DNA of 64,000 nucleotides, taken from Drosophila pseudoobscura (lineage: Eukaryota > Arthropoda > Insecta > Diptera > Drosophilidae). Made by a program: the position numbers and the translations under genes. The stretch spans positions 29,698,001 to 29,762,000 of the forward strand of contig NC_046679.1 in NCBI RefSeq assembly GCF_009870125.1, written 5' to 3'. The first letter of the stretch is position 1. Each line of letters starts with the position of its first letter. Positions 23,816 through 37,600 of the stretch are shown here, in pieces. Under the pieces are notes generated by a model, which saw nothing but the letters and a program-made list of their open reading frames with translations, was not told the DNA's origin and did not search any database.

Positions 23816-24903
23816 TTATACCCGATACTCAAATTGAGTATTGGGGTATATTAGATTTGTGGTAAAAGTGGATGTGTGTAACGTCCAGAAGGAATTGTTT
23901 CCGACCCCATAAAGTATATACATTCTTGATCAGCATCAATAGCCGAGTCGATTGAGCCATGTCTGTCTGTCCGTCCGTCTGTCCGTCCCCTTCAGCGCCT
24001 AATGCTCAAAGACTATAAGAGCTAGAGCAACGATGTTTTGGATCCAGATATGTCACTGCTACAAAAATATTTCAAAACTTTGCCCCGCCCACTTCCGCCC
24101 CCACAAAGAACGAAAATCTGTGGCATCCACATTTTTAAAGATACGATAAAACCAAACCAACGCAGAATCATAGAGGATGTTTATATGTTCTAGAATGTAA
24201 AATCTCAACCAGATCGTAAAATTATTATAGCCAGAATCAAGAAAACAATGTCATTCTTTCTCGCTCTGTCTCTCTCTAACACACAGGTTTCATGGTCGGT
24301 TTTGCCAATTGCAAAATATGAGTTCAAGGATCTCAGAACTTATAAGAGCCAGAGCAAACCAATTTGGTATACACACTCCTGTGATATCGGACCTTGACCG
24401 TTTTGTGTCCAAATTTCTCCACACCCCCTTCCGCCCCCGCAAAGGACGAAAATCAGGGGCATCCACAAATCTCAGAGACTATTAAGGCTAGAGTAACTAA
24501 ATTCAGTATCCGCACTTCTGTTAGATCTCACTATAAAACGTATATCTCAGAATTCGCCCCACGCCCTTCCGCCCCCACAAAGGACGAAAATCTGTTGCAT
24601 TCACAATATTGCACATTCGAGAAAACTAAAAACGCAGAATCATAGATAATGACCATATCTATCAGATTGCTGAATCTGGATCAGATCGGATCATTTTTGT
24701 AGCCAAAAGCAAGAAATCAATTTGCAGTGGCTACGCAGCGCCCGACGTCACGCTCAGACTGATTTTCTGTCTCTCTCGCACGCACTCTTTGTGGTGTCGT
24801 TTTATATTAGCGGCGTCTGCCGAAGGAGAGCCATACTGACTTAGTATCGGGTATAACCGTAGAGTTGCGGTGTCCGCAGCAACTCACAACGTTCCCCCTC
24901 GTT
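23816..24903 (+). mobile_element. DINE-1/INE-1-type non-autonomous element, copy 1
   Basis: The element opens with TATACCCGATACT (23817-23829) and carries the inverse, AGTATCGGGTATA, at 24843-24855. After that come a GTTGCGG/CCGCAGCAAC hairpin (24864-24883) and the end CCCCCTCGTT. The left part carries the TAACGTCCAGAAGGAAT and GACC..ATAAAGTATATA phrases known from Drosophila DINE-1, then a GTCT/GTCC tetranucleotide tract (about 23964-23991). The middle has three imperfect internal repeats around CCGCCCCCACAAAGGACGAAAATC (at about 24095, 24432 and 24568, some shared only in part). The family is usually classed as non-autonomous Helitron/Helentron elements. There is no transposase; short open frames inside are not genes. 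About 1.09 kb, apparently near full length. Confidence 0.8.
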
Positions 24904-25146
24904 TTTATATATTTTTTTTTAAACATAATTTCTTCAAGTATTCGTTTGATTATGGGATCTTTTCATAGCCTTGTTTTATATAGAATCATTTTCTTATGGA
25001 CTCCATTAAAACCATTAAACTCCATTAAAACTTAGAGTCTAAAGATTCTCCACTATTGGCACTTTCTATGCAATTTTCGAACCTGATATCTTTTTCTATT
25101 AAAAGATAGCCGTTTAATTGGTTCCAATTGTACCTAAAACAGTCAC
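24904..25146. other. AT-rich non-coding DNA
   Basis: Nothing supported; flanks the DINE-1 copy. Confidence 0.4.
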
Positions 25147-25320
25147 AGATGTACTCTTCCTATAGGTTTCTACCAGATCCTAAAGAAAAATAAGATTATG
25201 CTATATTTTTCCATATTTTTTTATAATTCACCTCTTTTCGATATTATTTAAACAAGATTTCTGTTATAGATGTACCCTTCCTATAGGTTTCAACCAATTC
25301 CTAAATAAAAACAAGATTTT
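25147..25320. repeat. Two-copy 121-bp tandem duplication
   Basis: AGATGTACTCTTCCTATAGG at 25147 recurs as AGATGTACCCTTCCTATAGG at 25268. Both are followed by a TTTC..ACCA phrase and a CCTAAA..AAAA phrase. Confidence 0.75.
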
Positions 25321-28163
25321 TAAAACAAAACACAAGATTTTTTTAAACAAGCTTCTAATATATGTATATATCCACAATTTCTGCAATCGTTCCACCATTC
25401 CCAAATGCCCTTTTCCATGACAACATTTCGATATAAAGTCTTTGTGTAGCAAAACATTTCTTTCCAGGCACCAGTGCTTTTATATACGGCCATAATTTAA
25501 CCAAAATTAGTTCCACAGCTCAAAAATTTGTTTCTGATATTAGCTTTCCCTCAAATCCAACTAAAAATTCGTCATATGATGCCAAATCTGGGGACAGCAA
25601 GGGCCTCGAACAACAATATTTAAGCGTTTCTTTACGGGTTCAGGGGAATGGGATTCATTAGGCGGCACAATACAGCGCTAAGTAAGTTAGCAGTTATTAA
25701 TTATGATGCCAAATGACAGTAGGTATAACCAGTAGCCAGCAGAAGAAAGCCCCTCTAATGAATGACACGCTGTGCTGTGTGCCCCAAAAGACAATGGCAT
25801 CGTTTAAAGAAAAAGGGTTGCCAAACAATGGGACCAAAAATCGAAAACAATTAACGATTATTGACTATCAATTGTGGTTTCGAGTTGGAGGCCCGTTTTG
25901 TGCCAAATGGCGTTACGCTTGACTGATTAATTGAGGGGCTGGAAGGGGGGGAGTACCACCAAATGAATGGTTAGAATAGTTTCAACAGTTAACAGCCTCG
26001 TAAAGCCAGAGACCAACGAGAGACAGCAGCAGCAGCAGTGTATGGTCATAATACTTAAATTTTATGAACTTCTCGGTGGAACCTCCTCCTTCTCCTGCTG
26101 CTGGACTCCTGTCTGAGGCTTCCGTATGGGTTTTCAATTTGGCCAAGAACCGAACCAAACGAAACCGAAACCGAAACGAAACGCCAAAGTTGTTAGCGTT
26201 TCGAACATAGAAATAAATATTGGGGGAAAATTGGCTCAAAGCCTCCTTGGGCCACAAGAGGGGCTTCCAGGGGGGTGGGGGGTGTACCGACCGACCGGCT
26301 TTTGGAGACACGATCTCTGGGGAGAGATCTCGTGCAGAGCCAGCCAAACAGCATAAAGTTAATTGCTAATATGATTAATTGCACATTAACATGAATTTTT
26401 ATAGCCAATTATATGCGAAATATGCCAATGAGAAATTTTACTTCTCTTCTCTCTTTTTTTTTTGGAGTACACAACTCTAGATCATCCTGACCATAATTTA
26501 TGCAAGAACAAAAATCTATGTATCTCAAAGAGAACTGAGTGGGCGGGTTATGCGGGTGTGGATGTTGGAAAAACGTATGAAAATCCAATAACCAGAGACC
26601 CTCGAGACCAGAATTCAAATCACATTTCAAATCACTCAAAAAACGATACGTATTTGAATTATTGGCTCTGTAGTGCAGCACTCTCTGTCTCTCTGTCTCT
26701 CTGTGTCTCCCTCCTTGGCATTTCCGGTCTTAAATCTTTAAGCGCGTGAGCTAATCATAACTTACAATGTGGTCCGGCAATTTGACAGGCGGGCTGGCCA
26801 AGACACAGGCACACAGACACGCAGACACACAGACGGTGCAACCCAGAGGATGGATCATGGATCATGGTGCAAGGCTGGAGGCTCGGCCCCGTTGCAAGCT
26901 GTGCGAGCTGTCAATGAACTTGTATGCCACTGATTGATTTATATTGTGTGCGCGGAGATGCATCTACCCAAAAAGAAAAAATCTCTTTCGCTCTCTTGCA
27001 GCATTTCGAATCGATTGGTCGGCGCACATATCTCTAATGAAAGGTTTATTAATTGTATTAGATACACGATCTACGATTTGGGGCCTCGGTGCTGGCTACT
27101 GTTTTGGGCCCCAGAGAGAACCCAGAGCTGCAGGGCCAGGGCCCGTCCTCTGTCTAGGCCATAATTTAAGAGCAGGGACGGGCTAAAACTGGCGCTTAAA
27201 AGTGCGTTAAAAAAAAAACAGACCCCTGGCCGGATTGGGCTTGGCGCGGGCGTGTCCCGAAAGCTTGCTTATGCCGGGCCCTGCCCCAACGTCCACATAA
27301 TCCCTAATAATAATCATGTGCTGTAATTGACGATTTATGCTAAGCCCGAGATAATTTACGCCGTTGGAAACAGTCGAGGCCTCACCTCAAAGCTCTCTCT
27401 CGCCCCTCTGGGAGGATCTGCAAGGAGTGCAAGAGGGCAGGCAGGAGGACAAGGCAGGAGGAGTTGGAGGCAGGCGTATCGCATAAATCATAACTGCACC
27501 TGGTGGACCATAGCGGGGGCTTCAATCTGCAGAGGGGTGAGTGTGGAGGGGGGGGGGGGGGGACTACAATCTGCCTGACTGCCTGGCTACTGGCCATGGC
27601 CTGGCTCGATGGCTCAACAAAAATATTTCCCACACACGCCGGCATCTCGCTGGTGGTGCCTTTACATGCATGTCGGGCAGGTTACACACAATGCAAATGC
27701 GTTCGCAAAAGTCAGCCAAAAAGTTAACGGGCAAGCCATGCCACAAAACGAATGGTAGATGCTCTGGAGGGCACAGATGGAGAGGGTGCCCATATCGAAG
27801 GCTTGGAAATACTCCATTGGTGGCAGCATCTTTAGTGTGGAAGTATATCTTCCGTTTTTAAACATCTTTGTGTCTCCATATAGCCATACAACCTCAAGGA
27901 ATGAATATTTACAATCTTAAAGTATATTTTATGATGAAATTTAATGTTTTTCATTACAAATGAATGATTCCTTAAAGAACTTGATGTAAAAATAAAAATT
28001 CTTTATGGTTTTACTACTAAAAAAAACTTTACCAAGAGGATTTTTCCAATTACTCTTTAGATCTTTGATAAAGATCGTCTATCTTTGATTGTTACCGGTT
28101 TAAATCAAGAGATATTTCGTTTATAAAACTTATTTTGGCATAACTGAACCTTTAAGGGACCTT
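25321..28163. other. Non-coding DNA
   Basis: No gene seen. A 15-base poly-G run lies at 27548-27562. Open frames between 27327 and 27865 overlap on both strands with no recognisable domain. Confidence 0.4.
27548..27562. repeat. Poly-G run
   Basis: Fifteen consecutive G, probably a hypermutable homopolymer. Confidence 0.85.
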
Positions 28164-28265
28164 TTAGGAGGAGTTTTAGGAGGAGGAGGAGTCTTTGGAG
28201 GAAGAGGCTTAGAAGGAGGATTCTTAGGTGGAGGAGTCTTAGGAGAAGTAGTCTTAGGAGTCTAA
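28164..28265 (+). repeat. GGAGGA/GTCTTAGGAG purine-rich tandem repeat
   Basis: The variants GGAGGAGTTTTAGGAGG, GGAGGAGTCTTTGG and GTGGAGGAGTCTTAGGAG recur over about 100 bases with almost no C on the plus strand. It is a purine-rich minisatellite. Confidence 0.75.
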
Positions 28266-31015
28266 ATACCTCCTTAAATGATAATTTTCGATTTCTTATA
28301 ATAATATTAAAAACTCTCTTGGGTTTTTCAAGGGTAATCCATTCAGATCGCTCATAAGAAATAGCTTTGTGGCACTTGAAGTCTTTAGAGTTATTGAAGA
28401 AGCAGAAATATGTTTGAAAATAACCCTTATATGCTCTTATATATTATACAATCATATTATTTGTGGTTTCCAGATACTTTTTCAACGATTCCCAACTTCT
28501 ATCGGTCTCCAATCATCTTCGAATCTCTTCAGAACTTCATCTAATACTACTTTGTCCCTGCTTCAATGAATCCCCACCATCTCCAGCGATCTTTAAGCAA
28601 CCTACAACTATCTCATAGATCTTCTATATCTCCTTCTCCCTGCCACCTATCTCCCACGTTCAACCCTTCCTCCTAGATCTCATATATATCTCCCTCTCTC
28701 CACCACCTATCTCCCACGATAATCTGCCTCTTAAACCCCATCAAATAGTTCCCATACCCTAAGCCGAACCCAACAAAGTGTTGGCACGCAAATTTATTGT
28801 TGTCTGTGTTGCGAGATTCGCGATCCAATCCACAAAAGGCTACCGTATTTGATCTTGTGTATCCCCCGCAATTACCAGATGCTGTCAGAGAGAGAGAGAG
28901 AAGATCGGAGGGGGTGGGGGTGGTGGAAGGGGGAACAGGAACCCACCTTTTGGGGTATCTGCGTGCCAGTGCCAGTTTGTCTGGCATTTTTCCAGGCCTT
29001 CCAAAAACGTCGCTGACATAACTGTACCACCATGGGTACGGATACGGGTACGGGTCTGGTGCATGCGTGGTGTGTGGTGGCATGCCGCTTCGCTTAGAAC
29101 CCGCAGCTCCAGATTTTTTCGGTCGCTGTTTTTGGCATCAAACACATGTCGCAAAAAAAAAATGCACATGAAAGGATCGTCGGGCAGCCATGGACTTTGG
29201 CTCTGGTTTGGGCTCTCCAATGGCTATAATGTGGATCAGGTCTTGCATGTTTGGCGTTTCAATGCGCATTAATTTTGCATCGTTTGTTGTTGTTGCTGTC
29301 GACACGAATGGCTATGAAAGGTTAATAAATCAAATGCATATGCATGACAGCGTCTGTGTGGAGTGCACCTGAGACTGCTCCGAAAAGACCGCTCTCTCTA
29401 CCTCTCCCTCTCCCTCCCTCTGTGATCCTTTTGCCATGCCGTTTTTTTATGCGTTTATAATTTCCTCAATGCCCGTTTATGGCTGGTTACCAATCAAAAA
29501 TCCAGCGCCTTTTGTGTGCAGGCAGCATTAACACCAAATTAAGTTTCAAAAGAGGAAATTGGGTCATCTACATTCTAGGGTAATTTTTATATGAAACGCC
29601 ACTTAGGTGGACTTAATCTTTGCAGTTTTATGACCCAGTTAGACGGCTCTCCGAAGCCTGCCTCAGATGCTTTGTTAAACCGAACACGTACTGGGATTAA
29701 TCACTAAATTAATTGAAACAATTTTCCAGAGAGACAGAGAGAGATCTGCTCTGCTCTGCTCTCTTTGATGGCTTTCTGGTGTTGATCGGCTTGTTCGATG
29801 TTTGTACGTGTCTGGCATAGAGAATGGGGATCGCTTAACCAGCCACCAAATGAGTTGTCTAAATGGTTCTAACACATGTCGATCAGATCATCAGCGCAAA
29901 AACCGATCGATTGGCGCCAATCAGCCGCACAGCGAAGCCTTTGGGTTTCATTATCCCCAAGTGGAGGTAAAGGCTACTGTTGACCGCTAATAACTTTTAA
30001 TTAAATAAGAGAAGAAGATCGTGATCATCATTAAACAACAAATGCCTTTTCACACCACAGCGCTACCGCGATCTACACAACAGGTGCAGGAGGCACGATC
30101 CCAGAGTTTCACCGTTTGCATTTCATGTCTAGCCAGGCTCGAAGCTACTCCACCCACTACCCAACCCCCCAGCCCCAGAGATACACCCCATTCCCTGGCT
30201 ATGGCTCTGGCTGTGGAATGGCAATCACTTAAATCGTTGCGATTATGATCAACAGGCAGGCCTCTACAGGCGGTACATGGCGTTATGTTTTCCTTAAGCT
30301 GTACCACTTTTTGCCCCGGTTTGGTCTACCATTCCCTGGGTTATTGCCGTCTCTGGCTCTCTGGCTCTCTGCCTTTGTTGTTGATATAATTGATCAATTA
30401 AAAATTAATACCAACTTTGTCTAGCTTTAGGTGGTCGGAAAGCCTCTAAAAACTTCCTCAATTGTGCAGACAATCATTTGGGCTTTTGTTTGGGGGTTAT
30501 TTATACGACCAATTGATCAGTAAATAGTTGTTAGCCTTTGTTGATTTTGAACCAAATCGAAAGATGTGTTTTTTCTGGCTTAAGCATTCCATTACCATCT
30601 GTTGCTCCTTCCATAACTTTTTTAATAGTTATCTCTATTAGATGTTTCGGTTCTACGCGGCGCGCGTCATGCAGCAGCGCCCTTTTGCGCCCTTGCGCCT
30701 TGTTTTCTGCGTTTCTGCTTACTGCTAGAGCATAAGAGAATCAGAAGTCTATCGAAGAGGCATATCAATCGTTAGATACATAGATTGTAGGCGATAGGAA
30801 CATATATAAATATAAGGAACATTATACATTCAAAGAAAAATAGTAAACACCCCTATTTAAATCAAATATTTGACTTTTAAGGAAAGAAAATAATTAAATA
30901 AAATAGAAATCATTTTGATTTAAATACAAATGTTTTAAAAGGTACATTTAGTATGCTTAATATTTAATTTAAACATAAAACTCGAATAAAGGAATATATT
31001 CAATTTATAAGAAAT
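28266..31015. other. Non-coding DNA with copy C of the dispersed motif
   Basis: Apart from the motif at 30664-30688, only chance reading frames are visible. ATCTCC-rich pyrimidine repeats lie at about 28600-28720 and a TACGGG repeat at about 29034-29055. Confidence 0.4.
30664..30688 (+). repeat. Dispersed 25-bp motif, copy C
   Basis: Reads GCGTCATGCAGCAGCGCCC then TTTTGC in place of the usual CTCGGT. The left 19 bases are the consensus. Confidence 0.75.
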
Positions 31016-31520
31016 ATATATAATCTAAAAATTAATTAAATTTTTATTTAAATTATAAATTATACTATTTTACGTATTTATCTTTTGTTTTATATAAATA
31101 TTTATCTTTATTTTTTAACATATTTATTTTGAAAAATTTGTAAATAATATTTTTTGTTACATATTTATCTTTGCTTTTTTATATATTTATTTAAATCTTT
31201 TTAATATATTTATTTTAATTTTGTAAATATATTTTTAGCTTTATTTTTTGTATTATATTTACCTGTTATTTTTGTAATATTTACCTTTTTTTGTGCATTT
31301 ATTTAATTTTTTGAATATATTTCTTTTAATTGTTTAAATATATTTATCTTTATTTTTTTTAAATATATTTATTATATTATTATTTATATTTATCTTTATT
31401 TTTAAAAACAATTTATCTTTATTTTTTTAAATATATTTGTCTTTGTTATTCTTTAAATATTTACCTATATTTAGTATACATTTTTCTTAATTTTTTTTTA
31501 TATTTATCTCAATTTTTTCC
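31016..31520. repeat. AT-rich array of ATATTTATCTTTATTTTT-like units
   Basis: Variants of TATTTATCTTTATTTTT recur about every 20-35 bases, with marked T bias on the plus strand. This is the opposite polarity to the A-rich block at 11.1-11.5 kb. Confidence 0.65.
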
Positions 31521-34139
31521 ACACTTTCTTATTTTGAATGAAATTTATTGGAAGAAGAAAATCGCAAGGAGAAAATTGCTACCAATTCGCTCGATCATGC
31601 TGTATATTTCAAGCCCTTCTACTTAAAGAATGAATAATGGTTTCATTTAATCTTCATAGTCATTGCCAATCTATAGAACCCTTAAGCAAACCCTACATCA
31701 CATTCCCAACACCATCTCTTAGCCATTTTCTAACCATCGTATACTCATATTTTATTCATTCATATACCAGAAATTTCTCCACATTGGGAGGTCTTTCAGT
31801 GGACGACCCCCCAATACGACTAAAGCGACCGACTGGTGCCTAAAGTATTGTCATAACCTCGGGAGATGCCTGCTACTTAAATCAAATGAGTTAATGCCAC
31901 CAAAATGTCTGCTAACAGACAATGGTGTAAACAATAGGCCAGACCAGACCAGGCCAGACCAGCTCTTCGGCTCTTCTGATTTATATGCATATGTATCTAT
32001 ATCTATAAGATACACTCTGGAGAACTTAAGCCTTAATCCTACACCCGAGCGGTATGCACCAGCGACTTTGTTGTGCTAATCAGCGTTCAAGTTTATGTGA
32101 CATTTTAAAGTATGCCACACACATGGCCGGGACGGGCCACATCCATGCCACACTATGGTGCGGCGCTGTCGAGGTGTCGCTTCCAACGATCGTTACAACT
32201 TTAGCGACGATCAGTCGTCGGACTTTCCTCCTTGTCGCATTGATAATTCAATTTCTTCTAACATTTCCTCCTCTCTTGTTGTCGCTGGTTTATCTTGACT
32301 TAATTTTCTTGCCATGGGGTTGGAGGGGGGGACCACCAGCGATCGATCGATCGTTGTTTGGGGTCCACCGATCATAACAATCGTCACTGGTTTCGGGTTC
32401 TCTGCTGCGGGTTGCGTGTGGCCCTTTGTCCCAATTTATGATTCAATTTTATTGTTAATTGAAATCCAACTAGTTTAGTGTGTCGCCTATACGATCGGCC
32501 ATCGATCGGCGGTAGATCGGTCTTTTTGGGGTGCGGTTAGAGTCTCTCTTTCCCCTTTGTTTTGAGCCCTTTTGGCCCTTGTTGCTGTAGCTGTAAAACT
32601 GTCATCTGAATTGAATTGTTGTCTCGATTATACACCATTTGATCCTGATTTATGATCATCCAAGCCATTACCCATTTCGTTGGGGGGTGGGCGTTGAAAC
32701 AGTAGTCTGGCAATAAATCTGATAATGGGCTTATGATTTCTGTTCTCCCACAGGAAGCCACAATTCCCTCGATGCTGTACAACTCGGTGATCAACGCCTT
32801 AATGTTAAATAAAGCAGACGCCATTCCCATAAGTAGTGCCATTATAAGGGTCTGTAGCTCTGGGTAGGAGGAGTGCATCTCCTTGTGTCTCTAGCTCTGC
32901 TCTGGGAGGAGGAGGAGTTGGTGTTCTATTCGTTTTTCCGCAACAGTTTCCTGATTAACACTTTTGAGCATCATTTTACCGCCGGCGACAGAGCGCACAT
33001 AACAAACAGCAAAAATATTCAAACTGTATGAATGAATGGGGCTACTGCCTGCATCTTCTCGTGGCATGAAATGGTGTTGTATGGTGGGACTAAGACTAGG
33101 AGTTACCCTGTAGATCTAGAATGGGAATTTTGGTAGGAAAAATGAGGGAAAAAGCGATGGCGAGTTCCAATTGCATTTTTGGTAGAAAAACTGTTGGTTC
33201 GAAATTTGTAGTAGAACCTTTGCTCATCCAAAATTTGATGATTCTGTAAACAATCAGAGATCTATCCTTCAAATACTCGATGCCACAAGCACTTTCTTGA
33301 TTTTTAGGAGTGAAAAAGGTGTAGAAACGTTTAAAAAAATCCCTAAAAATCACAGAAATATATAGAAATATATATTCACACATGGCCCACCCTCTCTCCC
33401 CGTTCCAGGCCCTCAAACGCACCCCTGTTCTAGTCCCAGATGCCGCCTGTTACATATAACCCCAAAAACCCAGCACTCTCAAAAATACCAATCAACACAA
33501 AGACAGATACTAGTCCGGGTCTCATTTCGGTTGCAGTTGCAGTTCCCGTTCTCAATTGCATTCCCCCTGCCCCGCGCCATGGCGCGTGCGCAGTGCCGTC
33601 GGCCTCGGGGCCGCGCATTGCAGCACAGAGACAAATTCTAATGCTGGATAACAGAGCAGAACAGAGCAGAGCAGAGTGGAAATTATTGCAGCTCCATCTC
33701 CATCGCCGACCGTGTGCTGATTGTCTGTAAGTAGCTGAGGGCAAAACTGAGAGAGACTTTTTCCAAACGAAAACCAAAACCCAAGACTGACCATTAAACA
33801 AAATGAATCGTAGTGCCCGGCTGTCGCTGTGGAGTTGGACATTGCTCTGCAAAAACTAGTTGCAGTTTTGTGCTTTTATTTCTTTGGGGTTCGGGATTTT
33901 CCATTCCGCATTCTTTGGCTAATTTAATGGCGTGAAAATACAAGCTCTACTGCTGCTGCATTGGGGGTTAGTCGCTGATTAGGCTTGATTATGTGCGCGA
34001 TCATATTTCAGGCGACAGCGATCCCATTGACGAACGGCGCCCCAGCTGGCGCTCGCTCAATGAAAGTGAATTTTGAACGATGGGGAGACCTTCGCTGGGG
34101 GAGCAAAAAGTAGAAAATCTACTCAAATTTTGGGAAATA
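31521..34139. other. Non-coding DNA
   Basis: No gene seen. GATCGATC-rich short stretches occur at about 32340-32350. CAGAG repeats lie at about 33652-33677. The frames at 32054-32377 and 33430-33852 show no known domain. Confidence 0.4.
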
Positions 34140-34610
34140 TACGACTTTGGAGGATTTTTAGGCTGATTTTTGAAGACTTTAAGGCCTTAGAGGGATCAGA
34201 TATGTCTTTAAAATATTAAAAAAATAAAAATTCTTTTCAAGTCTCTTCTTGAAGACCTTTGAGAGTCCAGAAATTGATCAACGATCTGCTATTTTATTTA
34301 AAATATTTAAAAAAATTTAAGTGTATTTCCTTTGAAGCCACTCCTTAATCAGAAATTGATGAAAAATATTAATATATCTTGAAATAAAAAAAAAATATCA
34401 AACAATTCCTTTGAAGCCTCTTCTTGAAGACCTAAAGGCCTTGGAAAGATTAGAAATTGATCAACAATCTTCTATTTCGCTAAAAATATTTAAAAACTTA
34501 AAGTATATACCTTTGAAGCCACTTCTTGATTATAAAATGGCAAAAGTTCCACAGAATGAAGCGCAAATCTTACGTCTTTCTTGGAGAAACTTCTAGACAG
34601 TTGTCCATCT
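34140..34610. repeat. Degenerate tandem array, about 75-103 bp unit
   Basis: A phrase like CTCTTCTTGAAGACCT recurs at about 34168 (partial), 34242, 34340 (decayed), 34418 and 34521. It is followed by AGATTAGAAATTGATCAAC and AAAATATTTAAAAA phrases in register. About five units. Confidence 0.8.
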
Positions 34611-37600
34611 AAAGCCATTCAAAGGCCATTCCCTTAGTAAGTTATCACCTAAAATATACTTTAATTAATTGGAATATTATTTTTTATACATTTTAAAGCG
34701 ATTTTGTTATGCCAAAATTGTATTGTATTTGATTTGTAGTTGATCTTTAAACGAAACAAGAAAAAAGCCAAACGATCGTTGATCTAATTATATGAAAATC
34801 TAAACAAAAATGACTATAAATATTATTTCCCAAACGTTTCTGTATTTTTATCATTTATTTGATTTTTTTTATGAACGAAATATATCTTTTATCAGAAAAC
34901 AATGTAAATGTCACTTTCAAAAAACTATAAAACCTTTAAGAAACTGTAGTTTAAATTTAATAAAAAAATTTTAATTTACAAAATTTTAAAAATTAAATTA
35001 AATTTAATTTTACAAATTTTAGTTTAAATGTAATTTAAAAATTTAAATTCTACAAATTTAAAAATTTGTATTTAAATGTAATGAACCAAATTGATCTTTT
35101 ATCAGAAAATAATGTAAATGTCACTTAAATCTTTCAAAAAACTAGAAAACCTATAAAAACTATTAAGAACTAGTACCAAAATGTATCTTAGAATCTTGAT
35201 AAAAATTAAAGAAGTTTTAACATTTATTTTTTGGTATTATTTCAGCTTCAAGTTTTCCTAAATTTCTATATATTTCTGCTGATCAGAAGATGATCTTTCA
35301 TCACAAAAATAAAATGGATCCAACTTTCAATAAAATCTAGCAAGAACCAACCAATTCTCTGTCAAAAAATATATAAATTTGATCCTCAAACGTCCCCTTA
35401 GATCAGTCTTCAAACCAAAAACCCAACCAGACCTCCAGACCAGAAACTGCATTTCGAATAAGATCAGCCTCCGATCGCTGCTCTTCACCACAGTGGCTTT
35501 CGAATTCACCTCCGTGGCTCTCTCTCTCACTCTCTTTCCCCTACTTTTACTGCATTTTTCGATCTTCGAAAACTCTCTCTGGCTGTTGTATTTCCCCATT
35601 TCGGCTTCGAATAGATCAAGCCCTCGACTCGGGTCCCATGGGTAAAAGGTGACTTTTGACTGGCAGACTGAATGGATGGATGGCTGATGGATGTTTCGTT
35701 GAATGGCGGACAGAAACAGCACTGTACAAGCACCACTGTGTGGCACCACCAGTAGCCATAAAAGTCAACCGAAAGAAAAATCCACAAGCGACCGCTTTTG
35801 TCTATGCCATAAAAAAAAACTCACTCATAGGAAACAATTTATTTACGAGCCACGGCTCTCGCAGCAGGCGGAACAAACAACTATTGATTTTTTTTTTGGC
35901 CTGAAAGCCAGACAACAATTAAACAGAGAGACGCTCTGGGGCTCTGGGGCTCTGAGGCTGGGCTCCCTGACGTGGCTCTGAGACGCTGAGACTCTGAAAG
36001 ACTGAAGCTGTAAAGCACTGTTAATGGCTCACTTTGGACCATGAGGCGGAGGCACAGGTTTTGGGGGCAGTGGCAGCATGCAAATGATGTCATTTGCGCG
36101 GACTTTGGAGGCTCTCCACTGCCCCACGCCTCACCCTCTCTCTCTCTCTCTGCTGTGGTTGACAGCTTTAGAGATTGAACAGCATTTGGCAGCTCTGTGA
36201 GACATTTATGGTCAAGTCTGAGGAGCGGAGAGGAGAGGCCCGACTCGATGGGTTATAAAGTTGTAAAATTGCCTCCATCAATCGTTTATGATGGTCTCTG
36301 GCTGTGGCTGTGAACCGTTGCGTCAGGTTAAGCTGTCCAGCTTAACCTTTTGGTCTGGTTTCCTGTACTGCTCTGGTCTGCGCGTGCCAAAAGCCAACAA
36401 ACGAGCTTTTTACGAGGAAGAAGATCCTGCCGAAGATCCCCAAAACACCAACAGACCCAGCATGCATCCAGGCACCATAGAGTACGCGAAAGACCATGTT
36501 GATCTCGGGGTTCACAGATTTATAACAAAGATATCGTCGGAGGACCGGCCGACATGCTGCGTCGTCGTTCCACACAGCTTTACCTCATGCTATGAGCTAT
36601 TAGAGTTCAGGCCAAGTGCAGGACCAGGTCTGTTCTGTTCTGTTCCGTTCCGTTCTGTGGGCCATGGCAATCCATTAGCAACTGCCTTGTTTTGCTTTCC
36701 ATCTTTCTTTCCGTTTGGGTCTGGGCGCACGCGGCATCTAACAAATCGTTCTGTAATTTGATAGCTTAGATGTTTATGACTATGGCTTTGGCAGTTTTTA
36801 ATGGGGCGTCGGTCGACAGAGAGAGAGAGAGACTATCTGGTGGACTATGTTGCCAAAAGAAAAGTTGATATCAAAATCGGGTGGACGGGTGGACGGAGCA
36901 GAGGAGTTACAACTCTTTTAGGTGCTCATGGAAAAACTGGACTGCCGGCTGGACTGGTGCGTTGATCGCCTGCCAAATCGCACAAAATATGCTAAAAGGT
37001 TTTGCTAGATCAATTTAAAGATTTTTTGTTTAGATAAGCGTTTCGTTTATTGGCCAACACAGTCCACACGGCCCGCAAACATGTTACTTAATCTCAAATG
37101 GCGCACTCGGCCGCCGATATCGCTTTTGAGGGGGAGCCTTTGGGTTTGGCTGGCAACATATGTTTGTGGCTCATATCTGATGCAAGCCAAAGGCAATGAC
37201 AAAGCAAAGCTTGGGCCAGATGCCACGAAGATGCGGCTTGGATACTCTCAGGTGCAGTAGACTTCCGGAGGCATCTATCTGTCTGTCTGTCTGGGATGAA
37301 ATTGACATAAAAGGCCAAACCCATTTCAGATTTCATAACCAGAGTTGACCAGAGGATCTACCGCTCTCTCTCTCTCTCTGGCGACTCTTGATTAATGAGC
37401 GGTTTGTGTTTTAGCCACAACAGTTGTTGCCATGTTACGACAGGGGCACGTCAGTTTAGGCCAGAGAATGGTAGAGAGAGGGAGACACACAGTACATCTC
37501 TCCGTCCTGGAGGCTAATGCTGATCTGTCTGATCCGCTGATCTGCTGATCCGCCTGATGCGATGTCAGGTCAGACCCATGGGGACCCCATCAAGAAGAGC

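Noticed and set aside
24394..24645. Similar small peptides encoded in both DINE-1 copies
   Set aside because: They match each other only because the element is duplicated (the other is at 51664-51891); DINE-1 is a non-coding element.
32054..32377. 107-codon frame with a hydrophobic stretch
   Set aside because: Hydrophobic run comes from a TTTCCTCCTC-rich stretch; no signal for a real start, no homology recognised.
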